A stretch of DNA of 64,000 nucleotides from Allosphingosinicella deserti (GCF_003012735.1 NZ_PXYI01000002.1:620001-684000), one strand, 5' to 3'. Positions 24,397 to 36,720 are shown, counted from the first letter of the stretch. Program-made: numbers and translations. Notes: generated by a model from the sequence alone, not told the origin.

Positions 24397-24923
24397 ATGA
24401 TGCAGATGGTGTTACGAAGATGCCTGTCCGGGTCGGCGGTCCTGGCGCTTTCGATCGGGCATCGTGCTCCAACGGGGCTGACCACACGATCCGGATCGAC
24501 CGAAAGGCCGACAGCTTCGCGTTGAAGTTCCACATCCGCGCGTTGGAGGGTCTCTGCTACGCGCCTCAATCGATCATGTTCAACGGCCACCTCAGCCTAG
24601 ACGGTTTCGACGGCGTCGACAGGTGGGTGCTGGAGCCCGCCGATCCCACGCAAGTCGAAGGGCTGGATGACATCCTCTCTGCGGGGAGAGTGAAGATCGG
24701 GAGCGGCAACATGGTATTGTCCGTGCCCAGAGATGCGGTGGTCAAGCGCACGTTCCACGTTCAATTCGTGGCCTTTTCTTGCGGCGCTGGACGCGTGTCG
24801 AACGGGGTTGGCAAAGTGCACATCGGCTCTGTCGCAGCCGATCTCCCGCTTTCCGAAATCGCAAGACAAGGCCGCGAGACCTCCGACCGAAGTGAGGGAG
24901 AGGGGCTGATGGTGCCCCGCTAG
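24397..24923 (+). pseudogene. Possible frameshifted secreted protein gene
   Basis: An ATG at 24397 begins a signal-like stretch (MVLRRCLSGSAVLALSIG) in one frame. The longest open frame, from about 24480 to 24923, is shifted by one base and reads HTIRIDRKADSFALKFHIRA, then MVLSVPRDAVVKRTFHVQFV and CGAGRVSNGVGKVHIGS. Together they would give a secreted protein of about 170 residues. The frame choice is uncertain and no family is recognised. It may be a decayed gene, a sequence error, or chance. Confidence 0.3.
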
Positions 24924-25031
24924 GCCCAGATCCACAGGCGCGAAGCCACGTTGGCTGGATCGCGGCCGGAGCGGATCAGCTCCCGGCTGGCGATCACCTC
25001 GACGATCAGCACATCGGCAAGCCCGTGCTCT

Positions 25032-25475
25032 TCACGACGGCTGCCGGACGGACAATGTGAGCTGCTGAGGAGACGACCAGAGACCCTGTCTTCGTACACC
25101 GGCGGGCAGAAGGGAGCGGCGAAAAAACCAGCCTTCACGGACACCTAGAACGTAATCGCTATCGCCCGAGAAGCCGAACGCGAGAACATCATCCCCCAGC
25201 TCTGTCTCCCGATAGATGCCGCTTGCGAAGGGCGCGCCGATTACAAGATGGTCCAGGATGGTCGTATCCCGAACCAGAACGAGATGAAGTTGTTCTTCAT
25301 AAGGGCTGTCTTCGTCCAGCACCAAGACGATGTCGCCAGAGCTCAGGATGTACTGGGCTATCAGGCTTGCAGCGGCGAGAGTGATCTTCGCCTCGGTGTC
25401 TTTGCGGTGCAGGTCGATCCTTGGCTCGGGATCATTCCGCTGGGAAATCGTTTCAAATACCGCGGCTGGCTGCAT
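25032..25475 (-). CDS. Hypothetical protein
   Basis: This 147-residue protein has a soluble composition with a likely alpha-beta fold: AKITLAAASLIAQYILSSGD, then IVLVLDEDSPYEEQLHLVLV and LAFGFSGDSDYVLGVREGWF. There is no signal peptide. No family recognised. GC at the third codon position is somewhat lower than in neighbours, as in the nearby region 24.2-25.6 kb, which may hint at acquired DNA. Confidence 0.55.
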   Translation of the reverse strand: MQPAAVFETISQRNDPEPRIDLHRKDTEAKITLAAASLIAQYILSSGDIVLVLDEDSPYEEQLHLVLVRDTTILDHLVIGAPFASGIYRETELGDDVLAFGFSGDSDYVLGVREGWFFRRSLLPAGVRRQGLWSSPQQLTLSVRQPS

Positions 25476-25657
25476 CGCGTCATTCTATGCGGTGCGTTTC
25501 GGCGACGTCAAAGGCGTCGACGTGAGGGGCGCATCCTCCTGATTGATTCTCCGGCAGTCGAGATGTGGCGCTATCAGGACTTTCCTTCTGGGAATCGGCA
25601 GCTGAGCGGCGGCGAATTGCGCACCCACCCCGGATGTGTTGACCGCGCATCGCCGGC

Positions 25658-26572
25658 TCACGGCCGAGGCTCGCGAGCGAAGCTCCCGGGTGCGCAGCCG
25701 AACCGCTTGCGGAACGCGGTGCTGAAGGCGCTGGCGGACTCGAATCCGACGTCATAGGCGATGCGCTCGAGCGATTTGGTCCGACGGGTGAGTGCATCCT
25801 TCGCGAGCGCCATTCGCCAGGCGGCCAGATACGCGTACGGCCCGCATCCCACCTTCTCGGCGAAGCGCGCGGCAAAGGCCGATCGCGACATGCCGGCTAC
25901 CCCGGCGAGCTTGGCGAGCGTCCATTTCGCGCCCACGTCCGAGTGCATTGCGCCGAGCACCCTGGCGATCGCCGGGTCGCGCATCCCGCCGAGCAGCCCG
26001 GGAGGCGCCAGGTCGTTAAAGCCGCTCCACCGCAACGCCTCGACGAGCAGCACCTCGAGCAGCCGATGCACGATCAGCTGCTTGCCGGGATGGTCGGAGG
26101 CGCATTCCTCCGAAAGCGACGCAATCAGGCGGCCGAGCCGCGTCCCGCGCCCTTGCGAAGCGGGGATATGGACCAGCTCAGGAAGCAGCCCGAGCAGGAG
26201 CGCCGCGTTTGCCCGTTCGTAGGAGAAGCTGCCGCCCAGAGCGACGAAATCGGGCGCGCCGCCTTGCTCGCCATGGCGTACTGCCTCGCCGCGGGGTTCT
26301 GCGAGCCTGCAGGCGATGCCCGGCGCGCTGGACAGCGAAAAGGCCGGGGTCGTCGGCAGCAGCAGGAAGTCGCCTTCCGCAATGTGCTGCGGCGCTCTGC
26401 CGTCGAACGTGACCCAGGCGGCTCCGGCAAGGACGATCGTGAAGCCCGGAGCGTCGTAGGCCGCGTAGCGCACGCCCCATCGCCCCCGCCCTTCGATCGG
26501 CTTGGAGACTGCAGCGCTCGGCTGCAACAGGGTGACGACTTCACTCAGCGGATCCATATCTGGACGATTCAT
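25658..26572 (-). CDS. AraC-family regulator with cupin N-terminus
   Basis: This protein of about 304 residues has the cupin-type N-terminal domain found in AraC regulators of short-chain dehydrogenases (FTIVLAGAAWVTFDGRAPQH, AEGDFLLLPTTPAFSLSS), and two C-terminal helix-turn-helix units (WTLAKLAGVAGMSRSAFAAR and SLERIAYDVGFESASAFSTA). Start may be 26572 or 26557. It is divergent from the SDR gene at 26653, with 80 bases between, and probably controls it. The ligand is unknown. Confidence 0.9.
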   Translation of the reverse strand: MNRPDMDPLSEVVTLLQPSAAVSKPIEGRGRWGVRYAAYDAPGFTIVLAGAAWVTFDGRAPQHIAEGDFLLLPTTPAFSLSSAPGIACRLAEPRGEAVRHGEQGGAPDFVALGGSFSYERANAALLLGLLPELVHIPASQGRGTRLGRLIASLSEECASDHPGKQLIVHRLLEVLLVEALRWSGFNDLAPPGLLGGMRDPAIARVLGAMHSDVGAKWTLAKLAGVAGMSRSAFAARFAEKVGCGPYAYLAAWRMALAKDALTRRTKSLERIAYDVGFESASAFSTAFRKRFGCAPGSFAREPRP

Positions 26573-26652
26573 CAATATTCATGGACGTTATCCCATAGAT
26601 CGTCCAACCACGCTTTGTCTATTTCCGATGCACTGAACCCACGGAGATCGAC

Positions 26653-27399
26653 ATGACCAAGACCATCCTCATCACCGGAACCTCGTCGGGTTACGGCAAG
26701 GCGACCGCCGAGCTCTTTCTCTCGCGCGGGTGGAATGTCGTCGCAACGATGCGGAGGCCTGATCCCGCTACGTTCGGCACCTCAGACCGGCTGCGCGTGC
26801 TTGCGCTGAACGTGACCTGCGAAGAGAGCCTCTCGGCGCTGACCGAGGCTGCAGGGCCAATCGACGTGCTCGTCAACAATGCCGGGCTTGGCGGGGTCGG
26901 AGCGTTCGAGGCGATGCCGAAATCGATGATCCGCCAGCTCGTCGAGACCAACACGATCGGCGTCATGGCGATGTGCCAGGCCGTTATCCCGCAGATGCGC
27001 GCGCGACGTTCGGGCACGATCGTCAACGTGACGTCGAGCGTCACCCTGGGCGAGTTCCCGCTTGCCGCCCTCTACACCGGCACCAAGCAGGCGATCGAGG
27101 GCTTTTCCGGCTCGCTCGCCCATGAGCTCGCCTATTTCGGTGTGCGCGTGAAGCTGGTGGAGCCGGGCTATGCGCCGACGACCCGGTTCGGAGCGAATGC
27201 GATCGTTCCGATCGAGGATCTGCTGCCCGGCGACTATGCCGAATTCGCGCGGCCGATCCTGGAGGCGTTCGCAAACCCGGTGATGACGACCAGGGAAAGC
27301 GAAGTCGCCGAAGCCATCTGGCAAGCGGCGCACGACACGGCTGGTCAACTTCGCTTCCCGGCAGGCCCGGACGCGGTCGCGCTCGCTCAGGCCCGCTGA
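26653..27399 (+). CDS. Short-chain dehydrogenase/reductase
   Basis: This 248-residue enzyme is a classical SDR. The cofactor motif TGTSSGYG lies near residue 8, NNAG near residue 77, and the catalytic set is Ser in VTSSVT with Tyr and Lys in YTGTKQA. The variation from TGxxxGIG to TGTSSGYG is typical of the subgroup paired with AraC regulators. It is divergent from such a regulator. Substrate unknown; NADP(H) use is suggested by the Arg-Arg after the second strand (TMRRPD). Confidence 0.92.
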   Translation: MTKTILITGTSSGYGKATAELFLSRGWNVVATMRRPDPATFGTSDRLRVLALNVTCEESLSALTEAAGPIDVLVNNAGLGGVGAFEAMPKSMIRQLVETNTIGVMAMCQAVIPQMRARRSGTIVNVTSSVTLGEFPLAALYTGTKQAIEGFSGSLAHELAYFGVRVKLVEPGYAPTTRFGANAIVPIEDLLPGDYAEFARPILEAFANPVMTTRESEVAEAIWQAAHDTAGQLRFPAGPDAVALAQAR

Positions 27400-27617
27400 G
27401 AGCGGACCGACTGCGCCGAGCTGGGCACGAAGCGGACGACCGTTTTGTTCGGCTGCTCGCGCACTTTTTCGATCCAACCTGCGCCTGGCCGGCCGATCTG
27501 AAGCCCGGCGAAGGTGAGACGCGACACGTCCGGGAAACGAGGGTGCAGCCCGAACGCCGGACCTGGAGCAGCGTCGCTGCGTTGGGATCGTATCGACACT
27601 GGAACAAGGACGTTTAG

Positions 27618-27911
27618 ATGCGCAAAATCTTGCTGGCAGCGGCCGCACTCGGGGCACTTTCGCTCGCCGGATGCGGCGGCAAGGGCGATGACAAGCTTGG
27701 CGATCAGGCGGCCGAGGCCGCCGAGAACAAGGCCGAGATTCTCGACGAGATCGCCGACAACCAGAGCGGCGCTGCCGAGGACGCGACCGAGGCGCAGGCC
27801 GATGCGACCCGCGCCGCGGGTGGCGCCAAGGAAGAGGCTATCGACGATGCCGACGTGAATGCGGACGCGATGTCGAACGCCCAGAAGGATGGGCTGATCA
27901 ACGGCCAGTGA
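27618..27911 (+). CDS. Small lipoprotein
   Basis: This 97-residue protein has a lipoprotein signal with lipobox LAGC (Cys19), followed by a short Gly-rich linker and a charged helical region rich in Ala, Asp and Glu (AAEAAENKAEILDEIADNQS). The second residue after Cys is Gly, not Asp, so sorting to the outer membrane is likely. It resembles small coiled envelope lipoproteins. A strong hairpin terminator follows the stop. Confidence 0.78.
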   Translation: MRKILLAAAALGALSLAGCGGKGDDKLGDQAAEAAENKAEILDEIADNQSGAAEDATEAQADATRAAGGAKEEAIDDADVNADAMSNAQKDGLINGQ

Positions 27912-27917
27912 CGATGC

Positions 27918-27948
27918 GGCGAGCGCGCCCCCGCGGGGCGCGCTCGCC
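27918..27948 (+). terminator. Strong hairpin terminator
   Basis: GGCGAGCGCGCCCC-CGC-GGGGCGCGCTCGCC is a perfect 14-bp stem with a 3-base loop, seven bases after the lipoprotein stop. The following run is CCCTCCTG rather than T-rich. Confidence 0.8.
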
Positions 27949-28192
27949 CCCTCCTGTGAACCGCTTGGGGAACTGACCAGCGCCGCGATCGGCGGGCAAC
28001 GACAGCTATGTAGGCCAGATCGCTTATGGGCGCGCGGCGATACCACCCACCAAAGCACCAAGAGCAACTCCGACGGGTTTCCGCCGCGGCCTTCGCGGAG
28101 ATTTCTCCCGCCCGATATGTCGATCGCAGGGATCCGGTCAGCTCACGGGTACGGCGGAGGTACGTAGACCGACGACCGCGATGTTGGGCCGT

Positions 28193-30175
28193 CTACTCTC
28201 CGCCGAAGCGCAGCCGCACGCCGCCGTTGGCGACGAAGCCGTCCGTGGGCCCCCAGGCATCGACGGTCCAGCGCCCATCCGCTGCACGCCGCCGGCGAAG
28301 GATCGGATCGTATTTCGTCTGTCGGACCCCAAGGATGTTCTCGAGATTGAGGAAGAGGCTGGCACGGCCGAGCGCGATTTCGCCTAGCAGGCCGAGCTCG
28401 ACATAGGGCCGGCTCCTCGATCGATAGGGATTGTCGTCGAGCTGCTGACGGCCCGTATAATAAGCCTCGACGCCGATCCGGCCGGTGCCGTGCTTCTCCC
28501 ACATGGCGACCACGCCGGCACTGTGGCGTGGCGTGCGTGGCACTGCCCGTCGCCCCGTTCCGGATGGATCGGGCTCGCGCGCGTCGATGTAGACGTAGCT
28601 GCCGGTGACGCTGACATCGCGGAGGCGCTGACGGAGCAGCAACTCGATGCCGCGGGTCCGCGTCGTGCCTTCGACGTTGACGAGGCGCACGGAATCGGCG
28701 CCGACTTCGTCGAGGCGGACCGCATTCTCGACCCGCGACCCGAAGAGGGAGGCGGTGGCCTCGGTGCCGCCGATTGCATAGCCGACGTCGATCGAGGCGG
28801 TGTCGGCGACCTCCGCCCTCAGGCTGTCGAGCGGCTGGAGGCGCGACAGGCCCGTCGCCTCGATTTCCTCGACGAACGGCGTCGGCGCGAAGAAGCCCCG
28901 GCCGAGCGACGTCCTTATCGTCCAGTTGCCCGGCCGATAGAGCGCCGAGAGGCGCGGACTGAGGCGGGTGCCGAACGCGTCGTGGACATCGAGCCTGGCG
29001 CTTCCGGCAAGGGTGACGTCTTCACCGAGTGTCTGCTCGATCTGCGCGAACAGGGCCGGCACGGTGTAGGTGTAGTCGAAGTTCGCGAACGTCCTCGAAC
29101 GATAGGCATCGACCTGCAGGGCAGAGCCCGCCAGCCACGACGTGTCGCCCGCGGTGCCGGCGAGCGACAGCTCCGCGAACAGGGTGGAATGCCGGTCGTC
29201 CTCGACCAGGTCGCCGAAGCGATGGCGATGCTCCTGGTTCATGGCCGACGCGCGGAGGTGGACCGTGCCGATGCCCTCGAGAGGCATCTGGCCGACGAAG
29301 CCCGCGTCCAGCCTGGTGCTGTTCTGGGCTTCGACGAACGCGCTTCCGTCGGGCGCCGTTCGCCCGGGCAGGGTCCCGCCTTTCCGGTCCTCCGTCATCG
29401 CGCCGGCGGTCAGAAATGCCTTCACACCGTCGCCGCGATCCCAGAAGATCCGCGGTCGAAAGGTGACTCGCTCATAGCCGGGCATGTCGGCCCACCCGTC
29501 GCCGTCGAGATCCTGCCGGCTCTGCCGATGGTACCCGCCCACGATCGAGGTGCCCCAGCCATCGGCCAGTGCGGTCGCAGCATAGCCGGTCAGATCCTGG
29601 CCGTTCCTGCTGGTCGCATTGGCGATGAACTCGCTCTCCGCCACCTCGCCGGGGCGCCGCGAGACGAGATTGATCACGCCGCCGAGCGCAGCCGGACCGT
29701 AAAGCGCCGAGGCTGCGCCCTTGATCACCTCCACCTGGCGAAGGTCCGTCGGCGGGATCTGAAGCAAACCGATCGCCTGTCCGCCATAAAGAGGCAGTCC
29801 ATCGGAGAGGATCTGGGTATAGCGCCCCTCCAGCCCGCGCACCCGCACGTTCGAGGCGCCGAGCGCCGGCGAGGCTACCTGCACCCGCAGCCCGCCCGTC
29901 TCGGCCACGAGCATCGCTATGTTGCCGGGCGTCATCAGAAGTTTCTCCGCGATCTCCTCCTGGCCGATCACCTCGACTCGGATCGGCTCATCCTGCACAC
30001 GGCGGCCGAAGCGCGTCGCCTGGACGACGATTTCCTCGCCTTCCTCCGCCTCTGTTTGCCCGCCGGTGTCCTGCTCCTGCGCCAGTGCGACGCCCGGCAG
30101 ACCGGCGATGGCCGCGAGGACAGAGAGGAAAACGAACTGCCTGTGACGGGACGCTGTTGACGAGAAGGAGGGCAT
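28193..30175 (-). CDS. TonB-dependent receptor
   Basis: This 660-residue outer-membrane receptor has a signal peptide (FVFLSVLAAIAGLPGVALA), a TonB box-like EEIVVQATRF near residue 47, and a plug with NVRVRGLEGRYTQILSDGLP and VIKGAASALYGPAALGGVIN. The barrel ends with VRLRFGGE. The plug sequence resembles BtuB/vitamin B12 and siderophore receptors in general; the ligand cannot be told. No cobalamin riboswitch is seen in the 410-base leader. The start at 30175 is taken from the signal peptide. Confidence 0.88.
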   Translation of the reverse strand: MPSFSSTASRHRQFVFLSVLAAIAGLPGVALAQEQDTGGQTEAEEGEEIVVQATRFGRRVQDEPIRVEVIGQEEIAEKLLMTPGNIAMLVAETGGLRVQVASPALGASNVRVRGLEGRYTQILSDGLPLYGGQAIGLLQIPPTDLRQVEVIKGAASALYGPAALGGVINLVSRRPGEVAESEFIANATSRNGQDLTGYAATALADGWGTSIVGGYHRQSRQDLDGDGWADMPGYERVTFRPRIFWDRGDGVKAFLTAGAMTEDRKGGTLPGRTAPDGSAFVEAQNSTRLDAGFVGQMPLEGIGTVHLRASAMNQEHRHRFGDLVEDDRHSTLFAELSLAGTAGDTSWLAGSALQVDAYRSRTFANFDYTYTVPALFAQIEQTLGEDVTLAGSARLDVHDAFGTRLSPRLSALYRPGNWTIRTSLGRGFFAPTPFVEEIEATGLSRLQPLDSLRAEVADTASIDVGYAIGGTEATASLFGSRVENAVRLDEVGADSVRLVNVEGTTRTRGIELLLRQRLRDVSVTGSYVYIDAREPDPSGTGRRAVPRTPRHSAGVVAMWEKHGTGRIGVEAYYTGRQQLDDNPYRSRSRPYVELGLLGEIALGRASLFLNLENILGVRQTKYDPILRRRRAADGRWTVDAWGPTDGFVANGGVRLRFGGE

Positions 30176-30587
30176 CCAAGACCTGACGGGTTGAAGCAGC
30201 AACGCGCCGGTGCACGCTGCGGCGATGCGATCGTCAAGCTTAATCGCCGCAATCTGTGCAACGACGTCCCAGTCCTTCAGCTGCGTGCCGGAAGTGGAGG
30301 GCTTCGACAAGCACAGCCCGAACGGGTGAGGAGCTGGTTTCCAGCAGGACCACTCGCCTGGGACGTGCTCATGGATGTTACGCCCGAAAGGTCCTCTCGC
30401 TCTCCTTCGCCCGCTTGTGACGGCGCTGCGGAGTTTCCGCTGCGGTGCCTTGCGTGCGGCAGTCGTCTTCCGAAAGCTTCCGATCCGAACAGCCTAATGC
30501 GACCGGGTGCAGGAAGAGCAATGTTGCCGATCCATCGTCAATGCAGCGGACAGGGTCTGGAGGGCGACACTCCGATGGCGGCAGGCA
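30176..30587. other. Intergenic stretch with a dispersed repeat
   Basis: About 410 bases between the pobA stop and the receptor start. At 30301-30325 it holds GCTTCGACAAGCACAGCCCG followed by AACGG, a dispersed repeat common in sphingomonads that also occurs at 48382 and, inverted, at 48540. It should include the receptor promoter. No riboswitch or gene is seen. Confidence 0.5.
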
Positions 30588-31757
30588 CTAGAGCGGCAGC
30601 CCGACGTAATTTTCCGCGATCGCGGTCTGCATCGCTTTGCTCTGCGCGACATAATCGAGCTCGGCAATCTGCATGCGATGCTCGAACGCGCCGTCTTCGG
30701 GGAAGCGGTGCATCAGCTTGGTCAGCTGCCAGCTGAACCGCTCCGCCTTCCAGATCCGCGCCAGCGCGGTCTGCTGATAGGCGTCGAGCGCCCTGTCCTC
30801 GCCGCCTCGATAATGCGCGATCAGCGCGTCCGAGAGATAGGCGACGTCGGAAGCGGCGAGGTTCAGGCCCTTGGCGCCGGTCGGCGGGACGATGTGGGCG
30901 GAATCGCCGGCGAGGAACAGGCGGCCGTGGCGCATCGTCTCGAACACGTAGGACCGCAAGGGTGCGATCGAAATTTCGAGCGCCGGCCCACGCCTTACCC
31001 CGCGCTCGGAAATGCCGTCGAAGCGCAATGCCAGTTCGTCCCACAAGCGGTCCTCGGGCCAGTCCTCGATCCGCTCGGTCAGCGGCACCTGGATATAGTA
31101 ACGGCTTCGCGTCGGCGAGCGCATCGAGGCGAGCGCGAAGCCGCGCGGGCCGTTCGAATAGATGAGCTCGGGATGGCAGGGCGGCACGTCGGCGAGGATG
31201 CCGAGCCAGCCGAACGGATAGACACGTTCATATTCGCGGGTCCGCTCGGCCGGGATCGCCTTGCGCGAGGGGCCGTGGAAGCCGTCGCAGCCGGCGATGA
31301 AATCGGCGTCGATCCGGCACGCTTCGCCGCCCTGCTGGAAGCTGATCCAAGGCGCGTCGCTTTCGAGACCGTGCAAAGCGACGTCGCTGGCTGCGTAGAC
31401 GATGTCGAGACCCCGGTCCGGCGCTGCCGCCATGAGGTCGCGGGTGAGCTCGGTCTGGCCGTAGACCATGACATGCTTGCCGGTCAGGGCCTTGACGTCG
31501 ATCCGGATCAGCCGTTCGCCGTCGGCGAGGTTGAACCCTTCCTCGATCATCCCCTCCGCGTTCATCCGCCCATCGAGGCCGAGCCGCGCCATCAGATCGG
31601 TAGTCACCGTCTCGAGCACGCCGGCGCGGATCCGCGACAGCACGTAATCGGGCGTCTGCCGCTCGACGACGACGCAGGCGATCCCGGCCTGGCGGAGGAG
31701 ATGGCCGAGCAGCAGCCCGGACGGGCCGGCGCCGACGATGGCGACCTGGGTCCGCAT
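30588..31757 (-). CDS. pobA: 4-Hydroxybenzoate 3-monooxygenase
   Basis: This 389-residue flavoprotein hydroxylates 4-hydroxybenzoate to protocatechuate with NAD(P)H and O2. It has the FAD motif VAIVGAGPSGLLLGHLLRQ at the N-terminus, the middle CDGFHG motif, and GDSAHIVPPTGAKGLNLAAS near residue 285, which is nearly the PobA consensus. Length matches the family (about 390). The ATG at 31757 has AGGAGG nine bases upstream; a TTG two codons earlier is less likely. It is the last gene of the minus-strand lig operon and supplies its entry substrate. Confidence 0.95.
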   Translation of the reverse strand: MRTQVAIVGAGPSGLLLGHLLRQAGIACVVVERQTPDYVLSRIRAGVLETVTTDLMARLGLDGRMNAEGMIEEGFNLADGERLIRIDVKALTGKHVMVYGQTELTRDLMAAAPDRGLDIVYAASDVALHGLESDAPWISFQQGGEACRIDADFIAGCDGFHGPSRKAIPAERTREYERVYPFGWLGILADVPPCHPELIYSNGPRGFALASMRSPTRSRYYIQVPLTERIEDWPEDRLWDELALRFDGISERGVRRGPALEISIAPLRSYVFETMRHGRLFLAGDSAHIVPPTGAKGLNLAASDVAYLSDALIAHYRGGEDRALDAYQQTALARIWKAERFSWQLTKLMHRFPEDGAFEHRMQIAELDYVAQSKAMQTAIAENYVGLPL

Positions 31758-31759
31758 TC

Positions 31760-34710
<2,951 letters not shown>

Positions 34711-34718
<8 letters not shown>

Positions 34719-35385
34719 ATTTCAGGCCAAGCTTCTCGAGCTTGCCGCGCATGTCGTAAATGTCGAGGCCGAGCTCGCCCGCCGCCAGCCGCCGGCGCTT
34801 GTCCTCCTCGGCCGCTTCGCGCGCCTGCGCCTTGGCCAGCACCTCTTCGGCGCGTTCCCGTTCGACCACGCAGACGCCGTCATCGTCGGCGACGATCACA
34901 TCGCCCGGCCGGATCGCGGCGCCGGCGCAGACGACCGGCACGTTGACCGATCCCAGGGTCGCCTTGACCGTACCTTGCGCGAACACCGCCTTCGACCAGA
35001 CCGGGAAGCCCATTTCGGTGAGGTCTCTAATATCGCGCACGCCGGCATCGATCACCAGCCCGCGGCAGCCGCGCGCCATGGCCGAGGTGGCGAGCAGGTC
35101 GCCGAAATAGCCGTCGACGCACGGGGAGGTCGGCGCCAGCACCAGGATGTCACCTGCGCGCAATTGCTCGATCGCGACATGGACCATCCAATTGTCGCCC
35201 GGCGGCGCCGAGATCGTCACCGCAGTGCCGGCGATCCGCGCGCCCGCATAGATCGGCCGCATGTAATGGCCGAGCAGCCCGGTCCGTCCCTGCGCCTCGT
35301 GCACGGTGGCGACCCCCGCGTTCGCGAGCCCGTCGACCACCCCCAGCGGGGTGCGCTCGAAATTCTGGACGACGATCCCTGCCAT
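34711..35385 (-). CDS. ligK: 4-Carboxy-4-hydroxy-2-oxoadipate aldolase
   Basis: This 224-residue enzyme of the RraA-like class II aldolase family splits 4-carboxy-4-hydroxy-2-oxoadipate to pyruvate and oxaloacetate. It has the metal and substrate motif [20 protein letters not shown] followed by DAGVRD, near residues 105-130. Length matches LigK/GalC (about 228). The start at 35385 has AAAGGAG upstream. It heads the minus-strand operon and faces the LysR gene across a 98-bp promoter region that contains a T-N11-A box. Confidence 0.95.
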
Positions 35386-35458
35386 TGCGAACTCCTTTGC
35401 CTTGCCATGGGCGTGCAACCGCTTGCCCCACACCGCAAATGCGAAGCCTGCGCATCCG

Positions 35459-35474
35459 ATAAGTTTTTGCTAAG
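35459..35474 (-). promoter_or_regulatory. LysR-type box before ligK
   Basis: On the minus strand, CTTAGC-AAAAA-CTTAT has the LysR T-N11-A layout. A second copy, CTTAGC-TTCGG-CTAAT, lies at 36649-36664. The common form is CTTAGC-N5-CTWAT. The box is 74 bases before the ligK ATG and 10 bases before the LysR ATG. Confidence 0.65.
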
Positions 35475-35483
35475 CCTGGGCGC

Positions 35484-36653
35484 ATGGACGCGTCCGATCT
35501 CAATCTCCGGCACCTGCAGGCGATAGTCGCCGCGACCGAGACCGGAAGCCTCAGCGCCGCCGCCCGCCGGGTCAATCTTACCCAGCCCGCAATCACCCAG
35601 GGCGTCCTGAAGCTCGAACGCGGCCTCGGTTTGCCGCTGTTCGAGCGACGGCCCGGCGGCATGGAGCCGACCGACGCTGCCCGCATCCTCGCCCCGCGCG
35701 CCGCTGCTGCGCTCGCTCTGATCGGCAGCCCGCGGGTCACCGGTCCGCAGATGCGGGCGTTCATGGCGCTGGCGCGGGGCGGCAGCTATGTCGCCGCCGC
35801 GGCCGAGACGGGCATCCGCGAAGCCTCGCTCCACCGCGCCGTCGCCGATCTCGCGCTCGGCCTCGGTCATCGCCTCGTCGAGCGCCGCGGCCGCGGCATC
35901 GCGCTCACCGCCCGCGGCGCCGGCGCCGCCCGCCGTTTCCGCCTCGCCGAGGCCGAACTGAAGGCGGCGCTCAGCGAGCTCGCCGCCTTGCGCGGGCAGG
36001 AGGTCGGGCGGATCGCGGTCGGCGCGATGCCGCTGTCGCGTGCGCGCCTGCTGCCCAATGCGGTCGCCGCCTTCCACCGCGATCATCCGCAGGTCGACAT
36101 CTCGATCGCCGAGGGCTCGCATGTCGAGCTGGTCGGCCCGTTGCGCGACGGCGAGATCGATCTGATGCTCGGCGCGCTCCGGGATCCGACCCCCGGCGAC
36201 GACCTCGTCCAGCAGCCGCTGTTCGTCGACCGCCCGGTGGTGCTCGGCCGCAGCGGCCACCCGCTGGCCGGCCGTAACGCCGCCCCGACGACGGCGGAGC
36301 TCGCCCGCTTCGCCTGGGTGGTGCCGCCCGAAGGCACGCCGCTGCGCGCGCAATGGCGCCGGATGTTCGAGCTCGGCGCGGTGGCGCCGCCGCGAGTGGC
36401 GATCGAGTCGGGCTCGGTGATCGTCGTCCGCCAATTGCTGATCCAGAGCGATTTCCTGACCCTGCTCTCGCCCGATCAGGTCGCGGTCGAGCTCGAGGCG
36501 AAGTGGATCTGCCGGATCGGCAGCGCGCCCGGCGATCCCAGCCGCACGATCGGCCTCACCACCCGCGCCGGCTGGCGGCCAACCCCGCTCCAGCGCCGCT
36601 TCGTCGCCGCCGTCGAGGCCGAGGCCGGGCGCATCGCCGGAGCGCAGACTTAG
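35484..36653 (+). CDS. ligR: LysR-family regulator with two HTH domains
   Basis: This 389-residue regulator is about 85 residues longer than a normal LysR protein. Residues 8-65 form the usual winged helix (LRHLQAIVAATETGSLSAAA, LTQPAITQGVLKLE). Residues about 88-150 form a second one (MRAFMALARGGSYVAAAAET, REASLHRAVADL, RLVERRGRGIALTARG). A normal effector domain follows (VGRIAVGAMPLSRARLLPNA). It lies between the two lig operons, flanked by matching LysR boxes, and most likely activates both in response to a pathway intermediate. The gene name is given by position and analogy. Confidence 0.88.
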   Translation: MDASDLNLRHLQAIVAATETGSLSAAARRVNLTQPAITQGVLKLERGLGLPLFERRPGGMEPTDAARILAPRAAAALALIGSPRVTGPQMRAFMALARGGSYVAAAAETGIREASLHRAVADLALGLGHRLVERRGRGIALTARGAGAARRFRLAEAELKAALSELAALRGQEVGRIAVGAMPLSRARLLPNAVAAFHRDHPQVDISIAEGSHVELVGPLRDGEIDLMLGALRDPTPGDDLVQQPLFVDRPVVLGRSGHPLAGRNAAPTTAELARFAWVVPPEGTPLRAQWRRMFELGAVAPPRVAIESGSVIVVRQLLIQSDFLTLLSPDQVAVELEAKWICRIGSAPGDPSRTIGLTTRAGWRPTPLQRRFVAAVEAEAGRIAGAQT

Positions 36654-36664
36654 CTTCGGCTAAT
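36649..36664 (+). promoter_or_regulatory. LysR-type box before the ligJAB operon
   Basis: CTTAGC-TTCGG-CTAAT lies across the stop codon of the LysR gene, 56 bases before the next ATG at 36721. It matches the box before ligK in both half-sites and keeps the T-N11-A spacing. Confidence 0.65.
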
Positions 36665-36720
36665 GAGGCGGACGTGCTTCTGATTGGCGCGTGCGGCCGA
36701 CCTGCCGCAGAGCCGATCTC

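Noticed and set aside
30176-30320. Possible cobalamin riboswitch before the TonB receptor at 28193-30175
   Set aside because: The conserved B12-box and the core elements are not present in either strand of the leader.
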